Part shown: piece by piece, positions 57,953 to 64,000 of the stretch
How positions within the stretch are numbered: position 1 is the stretch's first letter
Layout of the letters: the number at the start of each line of letters is the position of its first letter
From: Puccinellia tenuiflora
Taxonomy: Eukaryota; Streptophyta; Magnoliopsida; Poales; Poaceae
Reading direction: 5' to 3'
Assembly: GCA_012064385.1 (NCBI GenBank)
Contig: QRDG01000416.1
Coordinates: 1,226,571-1,290,570 of the forward strand
DNA: 64,000 bases
The notes under the pieces: model-generated
What the model saw: only the letters and a program-made list of their open reading frames with translations
What the model was told of the DNA's origin: nothing
Database searches by the model: none
Made by a program: the position numbers and the translations under genes

Positions 57953-58386
57953 TTTTTTTTGAAATTAAAACACACTTATATTAGGTCAGCAACCCTCCTC
58001 ATTAAAAACTTTCCAATCCCCTTAGGTACCCTGATAAGGAAAAAAATATGTAAAAAACTTGCTGCCTCAATCAAATCAGAGATACATCGTCAATTAACAA
58101 GGAAGCTAAGCAAATTGGCGGATCATCTACCCACCTATGTGGTAAGAGATCCATCTCTCTCGACAAGTAATCTGCTAAAGCATTAGCTTCTCTATTACAA
58201 AAACTAAACTGACAAACTGGAAAAGTCGAAGCTTGGACATAAATATCGTCGAAACACGCCGCTGCAGCTGTTGAGGGGAAGATTCCGGACTGAAGAACTT
58301 CAATCACCTCCATACAGTCAGATTGGACAATGATTCTTGAGCAACCTACTTCATTAGCCAAAGCTAGCCCCCTGCTGATTGCTTTA

Positions 58387-59119
58387 GGGTGTGTTCGGTT
58401 GCGGAATATAGTGGAATGGAACCGAGTTGTTCCTTCGGAGCATTCCGGCGTTCGTTTCTGGGATGGAACGGAATCAACGCATTCCTCGGAAGCGAATATT
58501 CGCTGAAGGTGCAGAACGCACCCGTCCGGCCGATTCGGCCGGACGAGGTGGAATGCGCTCTCTCAGCGCGCTAATCCCCGTCTAACCTCTCTCTCCCCTT
58601 TCTGTCCCATGGCGCGATGGCCGGACGGAGGCGGCCGGAGCAAGGCGCGGCGAGCACGGCACGGAGGCGGCCGGACCGAGGCGCGGCGGCCGTCCAGAGA
58701 CGCGGCGGCGCGGCTGCCCGAGGAGGCGTGGCAAGCATGGCGCGGAGGCGGCCGGAGCAAGGCGCGGAGGTGTCCGGACCGAGGCGCGGCGGCCGGCCAG
58801 AGGCGCGGCGGCACGGCTGCCCGAGGAGCGGCAGCGCGGCCAGCCAGCGGCGGGGGACAGCGTCCGCGGCTCGAATCGAGCGGCGGCGGCGGAAATCAGA
58901 CGCGGCGGCGGCGGGATTTGGTCTCATTCGATCCTTCCGGTCCAATTTGACCTATTTCATCTCCGATTTTGGCCCCGTTCGTCTCTGATTTTGCTCCATT
59001 CCGCTTTTCAATTCTCGAACCGAACACAGAATAGAACCGTTCCATTTCAATTTTTTTTTGTCCTAACCGAACACAATGATGAAACCGTTTCATTCCCAAT
59101 CCTAAAACCGAACACACCC
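58387..59119. mobile_element. PIF/Harbinger-type non-autonomous element, 733 bp
   Basis: Ends GGGTGTGTTCGGTT and its complement (AACCGAACACACCC), flanked by TTA (58384-58386 and 59120-59122), the Harbinger/Tourist target duplication. The terminal ~100 bp continue as imperfect inverted repeats (GGAATGGAACCG; ATTCCATT-type). The middle (58600-58920) is very GC-rich, with direct repeats of GGCGGCCGGAGCAAGGCGCG. Confidence 0.85.
58610..58870. repeat. GC-rich tandem repeats inside the Harbinger element
   Basis: About five imperfect copies of a ~50 bp GGAGGCGGCCGGA.C.AGGCGCGG block. Frames on both strands remain open as Arg/Ala/Gly-rich strings by composition. Confidence 0.65.
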
Positions 59120-59193
59120 TTAGTCTCAAGCGTACTAGCATCAATTCCAAAAACAACAGGCTCATTACAAGCTGCAATAAACCTGCCCGTAAC

Positions 59194-59210
59194 CTGACTG
59201 GCGTTCATCT
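59194..59210. repeat. Right 17 bp LINE target duplication
   Basis: CTGACTGGCGTTCATCT, the partner of 57936-57952. Confidence 0.85.
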
Positions 59211-59389
59211 GGTCGCGTCAGACTCTCTCTCGAGTCTCCGAATTGAAGACTGAAGAGGCCTGGTGTTGCCGGTCTGTCTGGCCCACAAACTATAGGTGGT
59301 TATTTAATTAACACAAGAAAATAGAGCAAAAAATCTAGTCAAATAAAGCCTCTCACCTTTCCGAGTTGACTCCCCCGCTTTCAACCTCT

Positions 59390-62200
59390 GCCTTCCCCGC
59401 TCCACTCCCCAGTTCGCCTCCCCTCCACCTATCTGATCTCTCCCTCCACCGGAGCTCGCCACCTCCAAGGGATTTCCCCCCGCCCCGTTGTCTTCGTACT
59501 CGTCGTTCTCCCACGTCGTATCATATTGCACTGGCGTGGAGGTGGAGATCCATCCGGACTCCATTGGAGCATCTCAGGTGACGAACCCTAACTTGCTTGC
59601 GTTCTTCTTAGTCCTGCTCTGACCTTCTGTTTGCTGCTAATCCAGTTTGTCGCGGCTTCCTTCCGCAGCGTATCTTCCCAACAGGTTCGGGGGGTTTCAG
59701 CCGGGCATTGAGCAGCCATGCTCCACATCAAGCCCGAACCAGGAACATGGTGAGGCGATTTCTCCTTTTACCGTTTCTCTTTTGGAAACTCATAATGTTA
59801 TTATTTGATCACCACGTTAGGAGTGCATCATCAATTTGTGTAGTTTCCCTTTGGCTGCGCTGCACGTAGTACTACTATCTATTTATGTGTTTTTTTTAAT
59901 GGAAAATACAGTCGATCTGCTATCTGATTAGATATAAATAGAGAACGTATATACTAGGATCTCCGAAGAGCCTGCGGAATCATGGCATGGTGGCCGCCGG
60001 TGCCCTAACTATGGCAAGGTCTCCCGGTCTGGGTGTGAGTGTAGGCCTTCTGCGATATATGTCTTCCTGAATGAGAGCAGCCACCTCTGCTGGCGAATGG
60101 GCCGAATTGCGAGAAACCACCCCTTCGATTTTGCTCCTTCCAAGCCCCCCAAATGGCGTTGGTAGGTTACGTTTCCGCTTGCCTTCCTCCCCAACTGGCA
60201 TGCTGTTAACTTCAGGAGACCTGCGATGGATTGGTCCCACCATGCCCCAAAATCTGCCGCGGTTGACTTGGGTTCAGGCCCAGCCAATCACTCCACTCGA
60301 TCACCCTCTCCTGAACTGCCGCCCCGAAGGAGCACCCATGCTCCACATCAAGCCCGAACCCAGAACATGGTGAGGTGGTTTTGCCTTTTACCGTTGACCT
60401 GTTTGGAAACTCATAATGTTATTATTTGTTCACCACGTAGGGAGTACATCAATTTGTGTAGTTTTCCTTTGGCTGCACTGCACGTGGTACTAGTATTTAT
60501 ATATGTGTGTTTTTTTAGGGAAAACGCACTCGATCTGCTACTGCTATTCGATTAGATAGAAATAGAGATTGTATTTACTGGGTGGGGATCCCCGAAGAGG
60601 GTGCGGAATCATGGAGTGGCAGTCGCCGGTGCCCTAACTATGGCAAGGTGCTCCCGGTCTGGGTGTGAGTGTAGGCCTTCTGCGATATATGTCTTCCTGA
60701 ATGAGAGCAGCCACCTCTGTTGGCGAATGGGCCGAATCGTGAGAAACCCCCCTTCGATTTCGCTCCTTCCAAGCTCCCCAAATGGCGTAGGTAGGTGACG
60801 TTTCCGCTTGCCTTCCTCCCCAATTGGCATGCTGTTAACTTCAGGAGACCTGCGATGGATTGGTCCCACCATGCCCCAAAATCTGCCGCGGTTGACTTGG
60901 GTTCAGGTCCAGCCAGTCACTCGACTCGATCACCCTCTCCTGAACCGCCGCCCCGAAGGAGCAGCCATGGCATAGGCGCTGGACCGTTTCGGGGTGGATG
61001 TGGCAGAGCTTGCAAATCAGGTCGTCCTGCCATCCGTGGATTGTGAAGTTGTCGGCAGTGACGATCTTCCCATGAGCCACTAGCCAAATCTGCTTTTGTT
61101 CGTCTTCAGATTTCTTCAGAAAATGTGAAGCGCCCCCTTTGTGAAAGACACAGAAAGTTAGACTTTGTATATACATGCTTAATGTTTTGTTTCATTTTGA
61201 TCCTTCACACATGTAATGTCATGTATTCTATCTTGTCGTGTCTAGGTGCCACCAATAACAATTGAACATAATCCCATGCTTGAGAAGTGTATTAGACTAT
61301 TAGTACTACGATTTTGGCTATGTAAGAGCACAGGAATTGTCTGTGTCAATAAATTTTCAGTGCAGATTATTTCGAACACAAGATCTAATGTTGCTTTCAA
61401 CAAATCTAAACCTAGTACATTGAAACTAGATTAGCTATATAGTTCTGAAATTGGATTTAAATTTACATTAAAAAGTACTAACCTGCATATCCGCAAGCGG
61501 ATATCATTCCATAGGTTTGTGGTAGACTTAATTTTGATTGAATTGGCATATAACATTTGACTATCTTTTGAAATGGCATATGAGCATATCCATTTTTTTT
61601 GCGAGTAGAAGTGGCATATCACTTCCTCATGCGAGCAAAAGTTGCATATTACTTATTTATGCAAGCAGTAGTGGCATATCACTTTAATAGACCTATAGCT
61701 AGAACAATAAGGCGAACCAATGACAAAAATGAAGGAGGCATTAGTTTTTATGTTTCCTAAAGGCATTTACTTCCTTAATATCCTAGTTACTAACGATCTC
61801 AACCTGAACACACCACCTCAATTTCATATACTATTTTCTTTGCCATCTAATAACTGTACTCATCAAGAATCTCAGACTATTTGCAGCTTTACCAGATATT
61901 GAAAACATATGGGCTTGAGAAAGATAAACTACCCCTCCACATCACCTCAAGGTCAAATTGCTCATGAATTTAGAAAATCTTAGCCCATCCTTGACAGAGC
62001 AAATTTACTTTTTTGTTATGTATTTCAGCTTATGCTTGTTGTTGTTATGGAAAATCATCAAACATGAAAATAAGTGTTTTGCATTATCATGTGCAGGGAA
62101 GAGGAAAGCCAGGAGCATGAACAGAAAGTACACAAATACCAAGCTATACTTGCAGCCCGTTTGAAGGCCAAATACTTCTCTAATAAGGCTTTCGATGGAG
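59390..62200 (+). CDS. Start of an unrecognised multi-exon gene
   Basis: Exon 1 (about 59390-59577) is a CT-rich leader ending CATCTCAG/GTGACG. Exon 2 (59685-59749) begins after CCCAACAG and contains the likely start ATG at 59718, encoding MLHIKPEPGT plus two bases. Exon 3 (62097-62200), between TGTGCAG and GTACTC, continues in phase as WEEESQEHEQKVHKYQAILA, then ARLKAKYFSNKAFDG. The charged, helical segment looks conserved but I cannot name the family. Later exons are not visible before the window ends; 62201-64000 would be intron. A duplicate of exon 2 lies at 60338-60369 (MLHIKPEPRT), which could act as an alternative first coding exon with the same phase. Confidence 0.55.
59716..60965. 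repeat. 620 bp tandem segmental duplication
   Basis: Copy 1 (about 59716-60335) and copy 2 (about 60336-60965) are highly similar throughout, offset by 620 bp. Each carries the small coding exon with its GTGAGG donor at the left and LINE-derived DNA at the right. The phrase GCAGCCATG at 59712 and 60961 marks the exchange points. The two copies differ by scattered substitutions and small indels. Confidence 0.88.
60009..61176 (-). pseudogene. LINE 3' coding fragment (zf-RVT region), part duplicated
   Basis: From the right: GASHFLKKSEDEQKQIWLVA, GKIVTADNFTIHGWQDDLIC, KLCHIHPETVQRLCHGC, the zf-RVT-type region (PF13966) that follows reverse transcriptase in plant LINEs. DWLDLNPSQP..-like and WWDQSIAGL-like tail sequence follows in shifting frames, ending VAALIQEDIYRR. 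The tail part occurs twice because it lies in the 620 bp duplication. It is antisense to the gene at 59390-62200 and sits in its intron. Confidence 0.6.
61177..62096. other. Intron sequence, no gene
   Basis: AT-rich. Three copies of a GTGGCATATCACTT-type word lie at 61600-61690. Nothing coding is seen apart from short chance frames. Confidence 0.45.
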
Positions 62201-62564
62201 GTACTCATTCACCTTCATTCGCAAGTCAGCCAGATATCAATAACTGAAAATGTAACGCATGAAGTTTATATCTCCACCAAAGATCACATCTTTATAGGTT
62301 AAATGAGCTAGCTTACTAATCTAAAAAAAAGAGCTAGTTTACTACTAGTAATCCTAAGTTTCAACAAGAGCCAAAGCTATCTTTTTGCCAATGATAAGTC
62401 CCACATGGTTTCTCCCACATATGGTTTGCCTTTTAATTTTAATTATTTATCCACAGTTTGTACTCGTAATTATTTTGGTTACTTCTGAACAACATGTTAT
62501 ATTTGACGTTTATGCCTAGTTTGGCACTCTATATTGACAATGATCCATTGTATCTTCGTATGGG
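62201..62564. other. Intron sequence, no gene
   Basis: AT-rich intron of the gene starting at 59390. No element was recognised. Confidence 0.4.
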
Positions 62565-62573
62565 GCCGTATGA

Positions 62574-63285
62574 GTTTTAAAAACTGGACCGGACCGCCGG
62601 TTCGACCGGAAAAAAAACCGGAACCAGAGCCCCAGCCGGTTCTGTAAGCGCATTGGACCGGTCCCGCCAGCGAGCCGTAATAAACCGGTTCGACCTGCGG
62701 CTTTCACATTAAACCGGCAATCCGGTCCAACCGGTTCAATGTTTGACTCTCGCGAAAATTGAATTGCGGCTAGCAGGTTTCGAACCCCACACCTAACGTG
62801 AAACCACAGCGTTGTGGCTTACTTAACCAGCTGGCCTTGGATTGCTTTGTGTACCAAAATGACAAACAATAGTATTTTTCTATTACCTACACGTAGCGGC
62901 TGCTGCTTTTCACTTCCGCTGCATGCAAAAGGTATACATGCGTTTGTGTGTTAGCAAGTTGGTTCATTGGTTGCTGCCGTTCTTTGTTTTTTTTTCTCGT
63001 AACATGGCTATTGATGGCTTGCTGCGTGCGGTTGGGAGCGTGAGAGCGCAAGTTGCTGTTCATCCGTCGAGTACTGTCCTTTATCATTATATTATTGTGT
63101 CAAATGTAAAGTCTGAATTATTTTTCTATAATAATTATTTATTTATTATAACATTTATAAGTAAAAATATATTACTTTATATCTTAAAAAACCAGACAGT
63201 GAACCGGTGAACCAGCGGTTCGACCAGTAAAAACCTGAACTGACAGCCTGACCGGTTCGATCACCGGTCTGGTTTTTTAAACTAT
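62574..63285. mobile_element. TIR element with AACCGG-rich ends, 712 bp
   Basis: The left end GTTTTAAAAACTGGACCGG is complementary to the right end CCGGTCTGGTTTTTTAAAC. The flanks share GCCGTATGA (62565-62573 and 63286-63294), a 9 bp target duplication. The ends contain many CCGGTTCGACC/GGTTCGA words in both orientations. Inside, on the minus strand, GTGGGGTTCGAAACC matches a tRNA B box, with TGGTTAAGTAAGC about 50 bases upstream resembling an A box. The 9 bp duplication points to a Mutator-like or similar family; the class is otherwise uncertain. Confidence 0.7.
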
Positions 63286-63294
63286 GCCGTATGA

Positions 63295-64000
63295 CATACT
63301 AGTCAGCAGTGAGTAGACATGGTATATGGCTGCACTTTATGAATTAGCCTTTTTGATGTTAACAAGTTATTTGATCAACCTATTGAATGGACTACGGATC
63401 TATATGGTTATGGGAGCATACCTATTGAAAGTTATTTACAATGAACATGTACTTGTTCACATTTTCTGATAAGCTGCCTTTTTTTGAATTTTCCATTTAC
63501 TTTAATAGTGTCCACTAGGGAACTCTACTTAAATCGACTCTCAGGGGAAAAGAGGAGAAAAAAGTGACTTTATGGAATGGGACAGCGCATTACTAAGATG
63601 GTATTTAAGGTCAATTTGCATATTGTCCTTTTCAGAAGTCAATGTGAACACTAGTAGAGCTGGTCTACAAACTTGTACAAATGACTGATTATTGTATATG
63701 TTTCAAATACATCCTTATCTATTATTTCATCTTTTTTTAACCAAACTGTAGGGGAGTCCCCGGGAGTAAAACTATTATTTGTAAACAACGAATAAGTACG
63801 AAACTAGTACATGTGTCCATCTTAAAAATTGATCCATTGTTAAATATTTACTTCATTGTGAGTTTTGGTTTTTGCTATTGCTTATTAATTATTTACTGCA
63901 CTTCTTGATTTTTTACGTACATAGACGTTCCTAAATTACGTATTGGGAATAGTATTGGATGCCAATTTTTTTAATTTTCAAAATTCACAAGAACCTGAAA
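63295..64000. other. AT-rich intron or intergenic DNA to window end
   Basis: I see no exon, element end or RNA gene here. It should still be intron if the gene from 59390 continues beyond the window. Confidence 0.4.

Larger units (their letters stand above)
58071..59190 (-). pseudogene. LINE RNase H-like domain, interrupted
   Basis: From the right: FIAACNEPVVFGIDASTLETK, then after the inserted element AISRGLALANEVGCSRIIVQ, SDCMEVIEVLQSG, FDDIYVQASTFPVCQFSFCN, REANALADYLSREMD. This is the RNase H-like domain (RVT_3, PF13456) at the end of plant L1-type polyproteins. Visible acidic landmarks are D in SDC, E in MEVIEV and the REAN motif. With the insertion and one TTA removed, the frame reads through, so the LINE copy had an open frame here when it was hit. 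Confidence 0.75.
57953..59193 (-). mobile_element. 5'-truncated LINE with poly(A), split by a TIR element
   Basis: On the minus strand the element ends in CAAAAAAAAA at 57961-57953, directly before the target duplication. Its coding part is the RNase H domain, so the copy is truncated far into the 3' end of the polyprotein. The 17 bp duplication and A-tail identify target-primed insertion. A 733 bp element interrupts it. Confidence 0.85.

Noticed and set aside
58563..58988. Arg/Ala/Gly-rich frames on both strands
   Set aside because: They come from GC-rich tandem repeats inside the Harbinger-type element and have no family similarity.
62780..62820. Functional tRNA gene at about 62770-62840 (minus)
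   Set aside because: The B box is good, but a cloverleaf acceptor stem could not be drawn and it lies inside a TIR element.

Overview
The window is nuclear DNA from a grass, most likely a Pooideae cereal or forage relative. The genes have plant exon-intron structure, the coding exons are GC-rich, and the mobile elements are grass types: Gypsy LTR elements, MULEs, CACTA, Stowaway and Harbinger MITEs, Helitrons and LINEs. No species can be named from the sequence alone.

Layout. 1-14 kb is a nest of decayed elements: the right end of a MULE carrying a broken grass repeat protein, two Helitron 3' ends, and a non-autonomous Gypsy element (about 4.1-8.7 kb, minus strand) with a spliced antisense ORF. 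That Gypsy LTR abuts the gag of a second Gypsy element (8.7-11.7 kb). A foldback element and an intron-bearing HSP90 pseudogene of organellar type follow. 14.0-14.4 kb holds a small membrane RING-H2 gene. Directly upstream of it lies the dominant feature, a 13.9 kb satellite: five near-identical copies of a ~2.79 kb higher-order unit, each made of eight diverged ~350 bp monomers. Two more monomers at 29.9-30.6 kb run straight into the 3' exons of a FAR1-related gene fragment.

34.7-42.2 kb is the gene-rich part: a four-exon MBD8-like methyl-CpG-binding protein gene (minus) and a single-exon PORR organellar RNA-binding protein gene (plus), head to head across about 246 bp. 42.6-44.7 kb is a Pack-MULE with a perfect 9 bp target duplication, and 45.1-47.95 kb a complete non-autonomous Helitron. 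A SOB FIVE-LIKE (SOFL) gene sits at 50.1-50.6 kb and a 51-residue membrane protein gene at 52.6-52.7 kb. Next come a MULE-like element with a CACTA-type element inside it (53.1-55.5 kb) and a 5'-truncated LINE with a 17 bp target duplication, interrupted by a Harbinger-type element (57.9-59.2 kb). The window ends in the start of an unrecognised multi-exon gene (59.4 kb onward), whose first coding exon lies in a 620 bp tandem duplication and whose second intron holds a 712 bp TIR element.

The genes have no obvious shared pathway; the only regulatory pairing visible is the MBD8/PORR divergent promoter. The most unusual structure is the higher-order satellite, whose monomer carries an exon-like block with splice signals on the minus strand.
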